Assembly (NCBI RefSeq): GCF_000687475.1
Contig: NC_057318.1
Coordinates: 4,836,001-4,900,000, forward strand
Length of the DNA stretch: 64,000 nucleotides
Source: Ustilaginoidea virens
Lineage: Eukaryota; Ascomycota; Sordariomycetes; Hypocreales; Clavicipitaceae
Reading direction: 5' to 3'
Below are positions 34,970 to 45,762 of the stretch, in pieces; position 1 is the stretch's first letter; each line of letters starts with the position of its first letter. The notes beneath the pieces were generated by a model. The model saw only the letters and a list, made by a program, of their open reading frames with translations. It was not told where the DNA came from and did no database searches. The translations under genes and the position numbers were made by a program.

Positions 34970-37293
34970 ACTGGTAGGTCTGGTCAATTGTACCTCCTAC
35001 CAGCCTGTTACGCCCTGTATGGAATCAATACCAGACGCTGCCGGGCTGTACCAGTCAAGGCAGCAAGTGCAGGGCCTTGCACTGAAGCCGGCTCTCACAA
35101 TCCCCCACCCTTTCTCCCCCTCGGCCAATCAAATATCCTGCCATCGCTTGCGTGAGCCCCGCAAGCCCCAGGTAAAGGTCAATCGTTCTGTCCTCTGGCC
35201 CCCCCCCCTTCTCTGCCAATGCCAAACAAAAGAAGAGAAAAAGAAAGCAAGAACCAGGCACTGTCCTTACCAGTCCTGACAATCCTCTTGGGCTGTGTCC
35301 CACACCACACCACACCACACCACAGACTGGAGCCACATGGAACTTGACAGTTGCTGACTCCAATCACCAATCACCAATAGTGGAAGAGCCCCGAGCGAGG
35401 GCCGCGCACCACAAACAAGGCCTGGCCTGGGTGCTGCTGCTCGCCCCATCGGCTTCGTCCAAGAGGGCACTGGTAGGAAAAATAAGCTCGCCCTGCTCTT
35501 CTCTGCCCACCACCACGCCATGGTTTTTCTCTTCCTTTCACCTTACTTCCCCTCCATCATCTTCCACGACTTCCTTTGCGCGTGTTTCGGACATTGGCTC
35601 AGAGTTTCGGTTGTTTTTGCCGGCGCTTAAAAGTAAGTCAAGTCCAAGTCAGTCTTTCCCTGCCACACCCAAGCTGCCGTTTTTGCTCTCGGGGTCGACG
35701 CCTGCTGGTCGGCGCGCGCGAGAAAAAAAAAAAAAAAAAGAAGGAAACGGACCATCTGTTCTCCATCGCATCATGATACTCCGTACCCCTCGTGACGATG
35801 ACGGAACCGCCAACATCAACCGCCGCCTCAATCTCTCGGCTGCATGACACGGCGACATCAATACTAGCTATTGAGAAGCTCTTGTCCTTTTTTTGTTGCT
35901 TTTCCCGTATTCTCTACTCTGGTTGGCCCCTCGGCTTCTGGGCTCTCGATGTGATCGAACTCTGTCGCGCGTCACGAAACATCAATGCCCTTTCTCGTCA
36001 AAGGACTGCAGTACCCTGAAAAACCCCTCATAAGTGGAGATTTTTCTGTGTATTCGACTCCATATCAGGCGCATGCTCCAACCACTTTATTTCGATTCCA
36101 CACCTCGGGACAATGCAAATGGTTGAGCTTGTCTATTGCCAATCTTGAGGCCCAGGAATCTGACAGCGAGCAATTTCCGCACCTGGACAACTGCTGCCTC
36201 GTCATTGCTCTACTCGCGCAAAAACTATGCATCTTATTCCTCTGACTGGATTTCCATCAATCGCTCCTGGAGGAAGTCGATCTTACGCCCAGGTCTAAGA
36301 CGTATTTCAGATGCCGAGAGCAAGCGGCTAACCTAGTGAACATCGTCGCGAACAATAAACAAAAAAAAACAAAAAAAAAAAAAGGAAAAAAAAGGGAAAG
36401 AAAAAAATCGCTAACAGGAAGAGTTAGGTTTCTGTTGATTTCGAGAGCGTTTCAAGTGTTTTGCCACTATCCCTCGGAATCCTCGGTAGGACGGACGTCT
36501 ATTCACGATCTCTTTTAACGGATATACGGCATCTTATCTCTGGCAATACTGTCCCTGACTTGACGCTACTTGTGCTCCTTCGACACTTTCTTCCCGTTTG
36601 CGGATTACTCCAAGCATTCTCTTGCAAAGTCTTGCACGTGGCGTGACGGCGTCTTGATCTCCTTGTCTTTGCGACTACTATTCGGATTCTCCGGTCTGGA
36701 TACCGCCTTTCTCGATTCGTCTTCGGTCTCCGTTTCGACTCGACAATTCAAATATCCCCTAGGGCTAGAGCCTTGTAAAATTAACGGTTGGTCTGTTCCT
36801 CTTGAGCACTCATCAGGATCGCCTCCGTGTAGTTGGGGCTTGGTGTGGTTTCAGTACGGTGCTAATGACGACGACGCAGATCTGACGATTTTTATATCGG
36901 AAGATCTTTTCGCATTCTTGATTCCCTTTTGTGCGTCTTCAGTCAAACCCGGCTTCGATTCACAATGGTACTAATCAGCTTTACAGTTTCTTAACCATCT
37001 CGGTTTAGATACTTTGTACACTTTTTCAGTGCGCCATCACCACAACCTGGCATAGACCTCGTCTTGCCAAGTAAGCTAACTTTACATGTTAGATATTTCG
37101 AGACGTTTAAGTCTTGGGACTTGGTGCTTTCTACGCGGAAACTCTCTTCCACCGGTGAGTTCCAGTCATCGTGCATGGACCGCGAAAAATGCAGGCCAAA
37201 ACCCAAGCCAAATGCGATCCAGTTTGCAACTCTCGCGAGACGTGCGGTCCATGTTGCCTAACTTGTTGAACCGTACGCACAAGATTCCCGAAA

Positions 37294-38826
37294 ATGTCTT
37301 TCGCCAACGGAACCCCACCTACTTCCGACTTGGGTGCTGTTCCCCCGACCGGTGCTAGTGGCGACCAAGCCAAGACAACTCTCTGGTGAGACAATGCCCG
37401 TCGTAATTGCCAGACGCGTTTGTCTTATCGTAGTTTTGGTACTGACGAGTTGATTAGGATGGGTGAGCTCGAGCCATGGATGGATGAAAACTTTATCAAG
37501 GGGGTCTTCCTTTCCGCCTCTGGCGAAACCGTTAATGTCAAGGTCATCCGTGACAAGAATTCAGGGTATGCGAGACATTGGACCTGCAAGAAACCATTGC
37601 AGCGCGACGCTGACGGAACTCTCCTAGCAACGCCGGCTACTGCTTTGTTGAATTTACTTCTCCCGATGCGGCTACCAAGGCACTCGGGCTTAATGGAACC
37701 CCTGTCCCCAATAGCTCTCGTCAATTCAAGCTTAACTGGGCTTCCGGTGGTGGACTGGTCGACCGGCGGTTGGTCTTTCTGTCAAAAAAGTCGCTTGAAA
37801 CGGAAGCTGAAGTCATGCTGACTATTGGCTCCGCAGTGATGACCGTGGCCCCGAATACAGCATCTTCGTTGGTGATCTAGGACCCGAGGTAAACGAATAC
37901 GTGCTGGTCTCTTTGTTCCAGGCACGCTTCCCTTCCTGCAAGTCTGCCAAGATCATGACGGATGCCATGTCTGGTCAGAGCCGCGGCTATGGTTTCGTTC
38001 GCTTTTCCGACGAGAACGACCAGCAGCGAGCTCTTGTTGAGATGCAAGGTGTTTACTGCGGTAACAGACCTATGAGAATCTCTACCGCTACTCCTAAGAA
38101 CCGGTGAGTACTTTGGCCGTCATGGCGGCCTGCCCCATATTTTGAATCATGCTTACCTGGCTCTTTTGACCAACTAGTGGTACCCATGGCTTCGGCGGAC
38201 ACGGACACCATGCCGGCGGGCCCATGATGGGCGGTGTCCCTCAACAACCCATGTGGGGAGCTGCTGCCATGCAAGGAGGTTTCCCTTATGGCGGCTACAA
38301 TCCTGCTACTCAGATGAATCAGTTCACGGACCCCAACAACACGACGGTTTTTGTTGGCGGCCTCTCTGGCTACGTCACCGAAGATGAACTCCGATCCTTC
38401 TTCCAAGGCTTTGGCGAGATCACCTACGTCAAGATCCCTCCTGGCAAGGGCTGCGGCTTCGTCCAGTTTGTCCACCGACATGCCGCCGAGATGGCCATCA
38501 ATCAGATGCAAGGATATCCCATTGGAAACTCGCGCGTTCGCCTGAGTTGGGGGCGATCTCAGAATAACTCTGGCGTGGGTACCCCTTATCGCCCTGCCCC
38601 TCCTCCTCCACATTACATGGGCATGCCCAACCATGGTCCGGGTCCATATGGCCCTCAGCACTTTGGCGGTCCTGCCCCAGGACCTCAGGGTCCACCCGGA
38701 CCTCATGGACCCCCGGGAGCCGCCGTGCCTCAGGTGAGTGCGTAGAGAGCCGGCCCTCTTGCGACCGGTATGTCCAACAGCTGGCTGCTCTGCTTGTGTG
38801 CTAACTCGTGCGTGTCGAACCAGTAA
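37294..38826 (+). CDS. Three-RRM RNA-binding protein, NAM8/CSX1/NGR1 type
   Basis: RNA-binding protein of the TIA-1-like fungal group. Relatives act in U1 snRNP-dependent splicing (Nam8) or in mRNA stability (Ngr1, Csx1). Exons: 37294-37385, 37458-37565, 37628-37768, 37837-38103, 38178-38733, and a last exon from 38824 that begins with the TAA stop; 388 residues. RRM1 starts TLWMGELEPWMDENFIKGVF, with RNP1 rebuilt across an intron as GYCFVEF. RRM2 has IFVGDL and RGYGFVRF. RRM3 has TVFVGGL and GCGFVQF. A Gly/Met/Gln linker precedes RRM3, and the tail is Pro/Gly-rich (GPPGPHGPPGAAVPQ). The 3' end has three possible forms: the splice to TAA (favoured by the CTAAC branch at about 38800), a splice at 38781 adding LAALLVC, or no splice, adding VSA. 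Product differences are minor. Confidence 0.92.
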
Positions 38827-40493
38827 AAACATGAGCAAGATCAAGCGCGCTCAAGTCTTTTCGGCCTATTCGACGGACTCGGGCTTTGTCTTGGCCAACC
38901 ACAAGGACAGGATTTTTGAGGGGAATTCTTGAGGGCCTCGTGTTGAAACTCTTCTGTTGTTCTTTCGGTGGGCCGATTTGAAAGGGCTTTAGCTGGGGAG
39001 ACGTTTGGGCGTTGGGACTGGTTTTGCCTTATTCTGGGCACGTCGCTCATTTTAACGCTTTTTCTCTAGCGAGGACCCAAATTCGACAGAACCTTGCTGT
39101 CTGTTTGTTTGCTACTATGACACGATGCGCTCGATTTTCCTTGGTCTCAATCACAAATTGGCGTTGGAGATAGTAGTTTACTGGGAATACATGTCATCAG
39201 TCAGATAGCACTTGCTTTCCCTTTTCTGCGCTCGATCTGTTTTCCTTTCTTTTTGCTTTTCTTTTTTTTCGGTCTTTTCCTCCTCTCTTCACTGCCTTCT
39301 TTTCCTTTCCTTTCTTTTCTTCTCTTCCGTACGTGGCGTTGATCTCGCTTGCTGATCATGTAGCTGGAGATGTACAATAACGTGGAACGTGTTTGATGTT
39401 TGGCATACGCGCCGCCTCCGATGTTGCGATTGCCTGACGAAGCGTTTGCATTTCTCTTCTTCTTTATCGTCTTTTTTTGCTCATCGTCTCTGCCAAGGGT
39501 CCTTGTTGCCTTTTTTTTTTTCTTGCAAACGGACGAAAGCGTTGAATGAGCGGTTGCTCGCAGACTCTTTTCCCCACCTTGAGACCGATTCGTCTGCTGA
39601 GACATAATGCCACGCATGGAATGGTGAATCCCTGTTTTGTTTTCTCGTCTGGCTAGTTTCCATCGGGACAGTGGCAGGGTCATATTGACAGCGTCCAAGG
39701 ACTGCTTGTAGGTGAGACACATACCTCAGGTGATTGATTGAGAGCTGAGTTGATGCTGCGCAGGTGGGACGACAACCAGAAACGCCAGACGAGTTTCCCA
39801 GCCGGGCCATCGGACAGCGAATCGGGCTAGGGTTGTCCTGTGATATGCAGAACCCTGGCGCTACTTTTTATTTTTTTATTTTTTTTTTCCTGCATCTTCA
39901 CGGGTTGGCATGTTAGGAGGGCAATGATGGGGCACCGATCCGTCAGGGACAAACAAGGTGCTTTGGGATAAGGTTGTGGTGACAAGCGGCCCGCGGCGCA
40001 TGCCCGGTTCAGGGGATCATGGGTTTGCAGGACCCTCTGGTCCCTGTCACGCATGATAGTAGATGGCATAGAGAGCCGACCTGGCCCAGAGACATAAGGT
40101 TTGCCTTTGTAGCAAGGGAAAAGAAGCGTGGTTCATGTCGCGACAAGAGGAATACGTCTGAAGGAGATGCTTTCAGTTCGTCAATGCTCAAAATGCCTAC
40201 CCAAAGGTATCCATCCAATAAAACAAAAAAGAAAAAAAAAAAAAGGTAAAAAGGGAAGTAAAGGGGTAACGTTGGGTTGAAGACAAGCGTAACTCCTCCG
40301 CATTCCGCGGTCTCTCTCCCTGCTTCTACTTTTTTCCGACAGATAAAACGCCCAGCCGCCCAAACTATTTACAAAATAGAAACCACATGTCCCAAACACG
40401 ACTTATAGCCCGCCCTTTTTTTTATGTTGCTGACGGTGATGACGGGCGGATGAGCTTGATTAGAAAGATGGTCATGTCGGTGGCTTTCTGCAA
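38827..40493. other. Convergent 3' region between the RRM gene and PDX1
   Basis: Two convergent genes end here. 38827-39380 is T-rich on the + strand and is likely the RRM gene 3' UTR, with CTTTT-rich DNA at 39240-39330. The Lys-rich open frame of 173 codons read on the - strand at 39201-39722 is the reverse of this T-rich DNA and is not credible as protein. Nothing else is recognised. Confidence 0.5.
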
Positions 40494-41432
40494 CTACCAG
40501 CCACGGCCAGCGAGCTTCTCTTCAGGCTTCATGCTGTCGCAGTTGATACCCACCATGGCTTCACCAAGACCAGTGCTAGCCTCAGCAATGACCTTGGCGT
40601 CGCGGAAGTGAGTCGTGGCCTGGACAATGGCCTTGGCGCGCTTGGCAGGGTCCCCGGACTTGAAGATGCCGCTGCCGACAAAGACACCATCGCAGCCCAG
40701 TTGCATCATCAGAGCAGCATCGGCAGGGGTGGCAACACCCCCGGCAGCGAAGTTGACCACGGGCAGCCGACCGAGCTCGGCAGTTTGACGAAGGAGCTCG
40801 GCGTCAACCTCGAGCTTGCGGGCCATCTCGCGGATGCGGATTATACCTCCTTCGGCGAGGGCGGCCTTGGCCTCGGCAATCTGTCTATTCACCGTCTTCA
40901 TGTGGCGGACGGCCTCGACAACATCGCCGGTACCGGCCTCGCCCTTGGTCCGGATCATGGCGGCACCTTCGGCGACGCGACGCAGCGCCTCGCCCAGGTT
41001 GCGGCATCCGCAAACGAAAGGAGCGTTGAAGTGGCTCTTCTCAACATGGCTCTCGTCGTCGGCCGGGGTCAGCACCTCGCTCTCGTCGATGTAGTCGACC
41101 CCAAGGGCCTCGAGGACTTGGCATTCCACGAAGTGACCGATGCGAGCCTTGGCCATGACCGGAATGGTGACGGCGGCCTGGATTTCCTTGATGACGGAAG
41201 GATCGGACATGCGGGCGACGCCTCCGTCCTTTCGGATGTCGGCGGGGACGCGTTCAAGGGCCATGACGGCGCAGGCACCGGCCTCTTCGGCAATCCGGGC
41301 CTGGGCAGCCGAAGTCACGTCCATAATGACACCGCCCTTGAGCATCTGCGCAAGACCGGCCTTGACGGCAAAGCTCGACTTTGAAGCCTCGCCATTGGCG
41401 GCCGAAGAGGTCGAAGTGGCGTCGTTGGTCAT
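40494..41432 (-). CDS. PDX1: PDX1/SNZ, pyridoxal 5'-phosphate synthase lyase subunit
   Basis: Synthase subunit of the DXP-independent vitamin B6 pathway: makes pyridoxal 5'-phosphate from ribose 5-phosphate, glyceraldehyde 3-phosphate and ammonia supplied by PDX2. Single exon, 312 residues, (beta/alpha)8 barrel. Key residues are visible: D38 in GGVIMDV, the ribose-binding Lys (K95) in [10 protein letters not shown], and the second Lys (K163) in [11 protein letters not shown]. Phosphate-site glycines lie in [14 protein letters not shown] and [17 protein letters not shown]. The first ~20 residues are Ser/Thr/Ala-rich and variable in the family. It is transcribed away from PDX2, which encodes its partner. 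Confidence 0.97.
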   Translation of the reverse strand: MTNDATSTSSAANGEASKSSFAVKAGLAQMLKGGVIMDVTSAAQARIAEEAGACAVMALERVPADIRKDGGVARMSDPSVIKEIQAAVTIPVMAKARIGHFVECQVLEALGVDYIDESEVLTPADDESHVEKSHFNAPFVCGCRNLGEALRRVAEGAAMIRTKGEAGTGDVVEAVRHMKTVNRQIAEAKAALAEGGIIRIREMARKLEVDAELLRQTAELGRLPVVNFAAGGVATPADAALMMQLGCDGVFVGSGIFKSGDPAKRAKAIVQATTHFRDAKVIAEASTGLGEAMVGINCDSMKPEEKLAGRGW

Positions 41433-42816
41433 TGTGATTCGCGAACGGGCTGTAGAAAGGTTTTTGCTGCGGGAAAATCAAAGATTGCCGCGTCAAGAGA
41501 GGGCAAAACGGGAAACCTGGAAGTAATGAAGGATCCAACAAGCAGATCCGTGATGATGGAGAGTGGAGGAAGGGTGAGCGGGAGAAAAAAGGGTTTAAGA
41601 AGAGGCGGGTTGAGATGAGGGAAGGAGCATGGACTTCTTTTTTTTTTCCCTTTTTTTTTTTCCTTTTTTTTCCCCCCTCGGAGTGGTGGCCTTGCCCGGG
41701 ACGGATGAGCGAGGTAATATTTCGTCGAATTTTCCCTCTAATGGTGGGGGGTGATGCAAACGGGACGGAGGGGTAGCATGCAGGGCCCTCTGTAGCAAGG
41801 CTGTACGGAGTAGCAAGACTGAGAGGATTGGTAACCACTAGGACTGTGGGAGTGGTGTGGTTGCGCTAGGTTGCACTAGTGGATTGGGGCTGGTGGGGCG
41901 TATGCAGCAAGGCGAGGCGGCGGAAAGAACGGAGCAACTGCAGCCAAGTGCGCCTTCCGTCGACAATTGGAGGGGTTTTTTTTTTTTTTTTTTACTTCGG
42001 AAGTCCGGAGTCTGCTTGTTGCTTGTTACTTGCTACTGACTAAGGTACATGGGCTTCTATAACTTACCGACCTACCTAGACCTACCAGGCCTATTTATTG
42101 TACAATTGAGGCCTTGACGGCATTCCTCAACTTGGTCCCGCGGTTGGAGCCCGCCGCTTGTCGTGCTCGGAAATTCCGACTCTGGAATATGCGCGTCCAC
42201 GGCCCACCCCGCCTTGCTCCTCTCAGAGACACGCTGGTGGCCTGCGGCGGCAATCGTCGGACCCTACTTGCGCAGAGGACCTGGGTCCAGGGACTGAGGG
42301 ATTGTCTGGCCTAGCATGGCATGCAAGGAACTCCGCATTAGCTCGGAGTCATCGCCTCCGAAGACGGACCCGCCACCAATCTTCGCCACCCCCCCGATTA
42401 CTGACAGAAGGCGGTACCTCGTGCCGTTAAGACGCCGTAAGGGATTTTTTTTCTACTTCACATTCGTTAGCATTGAATGACCCACAATGAACTTCTGGAA
42501 CGCTAATCCCCAACATCACCAACGTCTTTGCTCCCGCTTGTGTTGGGGCGATATTTCCTTTGCCTCTGAAATTTCGCCACTCCTCTTTTCCTCGTTCTTT
42601 TCTGAGCTCCTTGGGTCGTTGACGCAACCTAATAGAAGACTAGAGTCCTGCATTTCGACATGATCTGAGGCCCCGCAGCCCGTAACACCTTTTCCTTCTT
42701 TGTTGCTCAGCATAGGAATTTTTTTTCCTTCTTTTTTTCCCCGTCTCTCGACTCATTGCTCCGTTGGAGTTATTTGCTACGGAAAAGCCACCTTTCGACA
42801 TACATCAGTCATCATC
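41433..42816. promoter_or_regulatory. Shared divergent promoter region of PDX1 and PDX2
   Basis: 1.38 kb between the starts of the two pyridoxal-phosphate synthase genes. Poly(T)/(C) tracts at 41637-41680 lie close to PDX1 and TTTTTTC tracts at 42718-42740 close to PDX2, typical of nucleosome-poor fungal promoters. AGGTACCT-like and TACGGAGTAG words are in the middle. The arrangement mirrors the SNZ-SNO pairs of yeast, where both genes are co-regulated; no known operator could be named by eye. Confidence 0.65.
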
Positions 42817-43567
42817 ATGCTTCTTGTCACAATAGGAGTTTTGGCCCTCCAGGGCGGCTTCATCGAGCACATTAATCTTGTTCGCAAGGCTGCTGAGCAG
42901 TTGAACTTGAATGTGAGGGCTGTCGAGGTACGAACGGCAGAAGAGCTGGCGCGATGCGATGGCCTCATCATCCCTGGCGGCGAGAGCACTACCATTTCTT
43001 TCGTTGCTGCTCAGTCTGGCCTGCTTGAACCCTTGAGAGACTTTGTCAAGTAAGAGGACTCGGCGTGTCTCTACGTCTTTACCTAAGCATTTGACTTATA
43101 CATCTATACGATTCAGGGTGCAAAAGAAGCCCGTCTGGGGCACCTGCGCCGGACTCATCCTCCTCTCCGATGAGGCCAACGCCACCAAGCAAGGAGGGCA
43201 AGAACTAATAGGTGGCTTAGCCGTCCGCGTCCATCGAAATCATTTCGGTCGCCAGATTGAAAGCTTCGAGTCTGATCTGAACCTGCCCTTTCTCGGGGAA
43301 GGAAGCCGCCCATTCCCTGGAATTTTTATCCGCGCCCCCGTCGTGGAGGAGATTCTCTCGGCATCTGGGACAGATGTCCAGGCGCTCGCAAAGCTATCAG
43401 GCCGACTAGATAAGATGAAGGCTGGTGTTTCTCAAGCAAATACCAAGGATGATTCGGGGGATATTATTGCTGTCAGGCAGGGAAATATCCTGGGAACCAG
43501 TTTTCATCCGGAACTGACCAGTGATGCCCGCATTCATGCCTGGTGGCTGAAGAGCATTGTGGGATGA
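42817..43567 (+). CDS. PDX2: PDX2/SNO, glutaminase subunit of pyridoxal 5'-phosphate synthase
   Basis: Class I glutamine amidotransferase that releases ammonia from glutamine for PDX1. Exons 42817-43049 and 43117-43567; the intron has 67 nt (GTAAGA...TTCAG) with a TTGAC branch; 227 residues. The start is the ATG before LLVTIGVLALQGGF; the longer upstream frame is hydrophobic noise. The oxyanion strand is LIIPGGESTT, the nucleophile is C88 in WGTCAGL, and the catalytic pair H208/E210 lies in TSFHPEL, so the active site is complete. A segment of about 20 residues (LAKLSGRLDKMKAGVSQANTKDD) before the last strands is longer than in bacterial PdxT, as in other fungal SNO proteins. Partner gene PDX1 is divergent. 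Confidence 0.96.
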
Positions 43568-44290
43568 CGTATCCTTCATTCCTGGCTTGTTGCTTCTGCT
43601 CACCGGGTGCTTTTCCGATACTCGGCAAGAAGATGCCTTCTCACGACATCATGACTTACTGTTGTCTGTCTACAATGTTTATTTGCTTGTTTGTTTTCAG
43701 ATCTCTTGGCATCCATAGCGCCTCCAGTGCCATATGACCCAAGGCATCTTGCTATACTCGGATACGTTTCTTGGCTCAGCTGCGCTTACGGTTATGCTAG
43801 TGCTTGGTACGCCATGCCTCGTCTGGGGTTATCGATACCGCTGCTGGAACCTCAAAGATGCGACATTCTGGGCAATCCCGGTGTACCAGCAATTTCCCCT
43901 ATGTCAACACCGACGTCCAGATGAACGAAATCTACTGTTTTGTGGTCTGGGCCGGTTAGCCCCATCCTCGGAAAGAGCTGGGATTATCTGCAGGCTAGCC
44001 CTCTTTGTGACCAAGAGGGGAGAAGATGGAGCGCTGATGCCAGTGGGTTTTATTGACACTGAACGAGTAGAGATTAACTGCCTTGATATTTTCTTGATTG
44101 ATCAAAAGGGGACTACTTACCCGGAGGTGTCTGGAGAATAAACTTTATCTGCATCGTCGTCTTGGATAGATTGAAGGAGGCTTTATATCTCATGTACTTG
44201 AGTCGATATGTTGCGTGACTGACGAGCATAGATTAGAAAGAGGGAAAAACGGCGCTAAACTGGAATAGCGCTGGATGATACGTATTACGG
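43568..44290. other. Intergenic between PDX2 and the GNAT gene
   Basis: Mostly PDX2 3' flank and the GNAT gene promoter. It contains one open frame that could be a small gene (43734-44141, listed separately). No other features are seen. Confidence 0.4.
43734..44141 (+). CDS. Possible small hypothetical protein with one membrane segment
   Basis: Open frame of 135 codons downstream of PDX2, not recognised. The N-terminus has a hydrophobic stretch (AALTVMLVLGTPCLVWGY) that could span a membrane, followed by a polar, Cys- and Arg-containing remainder. The other two + frames are also partly open, so it may be chance or the remains of a gene broken by frame changes. No domain and no introns are evident. 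Treat as unproven. Confidence 0.22.
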   Translation: MTQGILLYSDTFLGSAALTVMLVLGTPCLVWGYRYRCWNLKDATFWAIPVYQQFPLCQHRRPDERNLLFCGLGRLAPSSERAGIICRLALFVTKRGEDGALMPVGFIDTERVEINCLDIFLIDQKGTTYPEVSGE

Positions 44291-45280
44291 ATGGCGATAG
44301 TTCAAAGTACCAGGCCATCTCCGCCTGGCGCACGCACCTGGATCTGGGGCCCCCCTTCAATAAGCGCACAAACGCTTGGCTCTGACACAATGCCCCAAGA
44401 TGAAGCCGACGTGGACGGCTGCGCCGATTTGCGCATCGAGCTGATGAGTCACGAACAAGACTTCATAGAGGCCTTCCATGTTGCCAGCGAGGCTTTCGGC
44501 CGGCAGACGCACGACGACATATGGATGGCCATGAATCCAGGTTGGGACACTGCCGAGGGCAAATCCCGAGGAGCAGCCCTCATGGCGCAACGGTGGCGAA
44601 GGTCGACCAGGGACCGCGTGAACCGACCAAACGCAATGTTTGTCAAAGCAACACTCCCGCTCGGGGGACACGGGCGCACCCAAGGTCGCAGGACCGTCGG
44701 CACGGCCATCTGGCTCCAGGCCTCAGCCGTTGACGGGTACGGCGACGCCCCGGCGACTGACTGGAGAAGAGCCCTGAACGTGGACGAGGTTTGCCCAGGG
44801 GACGCAGCGGCGCAGAGATACCTCGTCCAGGTGATGCAGTCCCTTCAACGGCAGCGCGTGGGTGTCGTCCGGCAGAAAGCCAGCGCTTCGCCTCCCTCCG
44901 TCATGGTCCTTGATCTCTGCGCGGTCGACCCTGCCTTCCAGGGCCGGGGCGTCGCCAAACGCATGGTGCAGTGGGGGTTGGAGGAGGCCAAGGCGAGAGG
45001 GGGTCTGGAGTGCATCCTGGAGGCGTCGGTGATGGGGAGACGGGTGTACGAGAAGCTTGGTTTCCGCCAGCAAGGTCCGGAGATTGAGTACGAGGTAGAC
45101 GAGCAGTTTGCTGGCCGCCGCCGGCCGAGCAATGTCTTTATGCGGACGGGTCCGTTGGAGGCCGCGCAACGCAACGCCGTGCTCAGCCAGCAGTCGGGGG
45201 CGTCCTCGGTGTTTGATTGTCTGGGGGCGGGGGAACCCAGTCCAGGGCATATTGGGGCAAATCGGCAAGAGAGTAATTGA
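44291..45280 (+). CDS. GNAT-family N-acetyltransferase, substrate unknown
   Basis: Single-exon gene of 329 residues for a GCN5-related acetyltransferase. The acetyl-CoA site is clear: VMVLDLCAVDPAFQGRGVAKRMV has the beta-4 strand and the Q-x-x-G-x-A pyrophosphate loop (QGRGVA, residues 217-222). It is followed by the alpha-helix WGLEEAKARG and the C-terminal strand block ASVMGRRVYEKLGF. The first ~45 residues are low-complexity; a second in-frame ATG at 44390 (MPQDEADVDG) would start closer to the fold (LRIELMSHEQDFIEAFHVASEAFG) and may be the true start. The C-terminal ~45 residues lie beyond the domain. Such proteins acetylate small molecules or peptides; context gives no hint of the substrate. 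Confidence 0.85.
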   Translation: MAIVQSTRPSPPGARTWIWGPPSISAQTLGSDTMPQDEADVDGCADLRIELMSHEQDFIEAFHVASEAFGRQTHDDIWMAMNPGWDTAEGKSRGAALMAQRWRRSTRDRVNRPNAMFVKATLPLGGHGRTQGRRTVGTAIWLQASAVDGYGDAPATDWRRALNVDEVCPGDAAAQRYLVQVMQSLQRQRVGVVRQKASASPPSVMVLDLCAVDPAFQGRGVAKRMVQWGLEEAKARGGLECILEASVMGRRVYEKLGFRQQGPEIEYEVDEQFAGRRRPSNVFMRTGPLEAAQRNAVLSQQSGASSVFDCLGAGEPSPGHIGANRQESN

Positions 45281-45605
45281 ATGAGTTGGTGGTTGGTGGT
45301 TGGTGGTTAAAGCAGAGAGGTCGGTCAACTTGGGCCTCAAATGAAACCATTTGGCTCCCTTCATTCAAATTTCCGCCTACACGGAATGCACTACCCCAGC
45401 ACGATGGAGAAATCTATTTCCAAAATACAAACGAAGGAAAGGAAAATTACCGTTTAAAGTTGTCGAGTTTTGCATTTTAAAGCAAGTAAAATCAGTGCTG
45501 GGGGGGGGTGAACAAGTCGCGAAAAAGGGTCGTCTCGATTGCCGGAAAATCTGGGGGAAGCGGTGCCTGAATATAAAGTCAAATAACAACTCGTTTTTCA
45601 ACCTG

Positions 45606-45703
45606 GCGGCCATAGATTAGCTGGGAGATCGTCAGACTGAAGTCAAACTTCAATCCTACGGATGCCTATCTGAAGGTCGTGTGTTCGAGTCACACTGGCC
45701 GCA
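45606..45703 (+). tRNA. tRNA-Phe (anticodon GAA) with 25-nt intron
   Basis: Cloverleaf folds by eye. Acceptor stem 45606-45612 (GCGGCCA) pairs fully with 45696-45702 (TGGCCGC). D-stem 45615-45618 pairs with 45627-45630 (one G-U). Anticodon stem 45632-45636 (TCAGA) pairs with 45669-45673 (TCTGA). T-arm GTGTG/CACAC encloses loop TTCGAGT. Discriminator A is at 45703. Anticodon GAA is at 45639-45641. The intron (45643-45667) sits at the canonical 37/38 position and contains ACTTCA, which can pair with the anticodon region as tRNA-splicing endonuclease expects. Internal A box (TAGATTAGCTGG) and B box (TGTTCGAGTCA) are present. Confidence 0.93.
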
Positions 45704-45706
45704 TTC

Positions 45707-45715
45707 TTTTTTTTT
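45707..45715 (+). terminator. RNA polymerase III T-tract terminator of tRNA-Phe
   Basis: Nine consecutive T, four bases after the tRNA discriminator base; a standard Pol III stop. Confidence 0.85.
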
Positions 45716-45762
45716 GGTTGATTTTCCAACCTGTTTGGTTTCCCATAGCAAAGCTATCTTTA

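Larger units (their letters stand above)
31604..37293. other. 5.7-kb gene-free region, including probable long leader of the RRM gene
   Basis: No protein gene is supported. 31604-34900 includes the ECM29 promoter, AGGTACCT clusters (33077-33125, 33838-33950, 34525-34545), a short perfect hairpin at 33444-33461, and an 11-nt tandem repeat at 34929-34969. From about 35460 the + strand becomes pyrimidine-rich, with a CCAC-rich block, GTAAGT-like sites (35632) and TTC-rich DNA up to 37290. This looks like promoter plus 5' UTR, perhaps with leader introns, of the RRM gene. Small open frames in it are not conserved-looking. Confidence 0.5.

Noticed and set aside
39201..39722. Lys/Arg-rich open frame on the - strand
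   Set aside because: It is the reverse reading of a T/C-rich 3' UTR; long runs of Lys come from TTT and CTT DNA.
40494..45280. Secondary-metabolite or novel pathway cluster around PDX1, PDX2 and the GNAT gene
   Set aside because: PDX1 and PDX2 are primary vitamin B6 genes; the GNAT gene is a stand-alone family member, and no synthase, P450 or pathway regulator is nearby.
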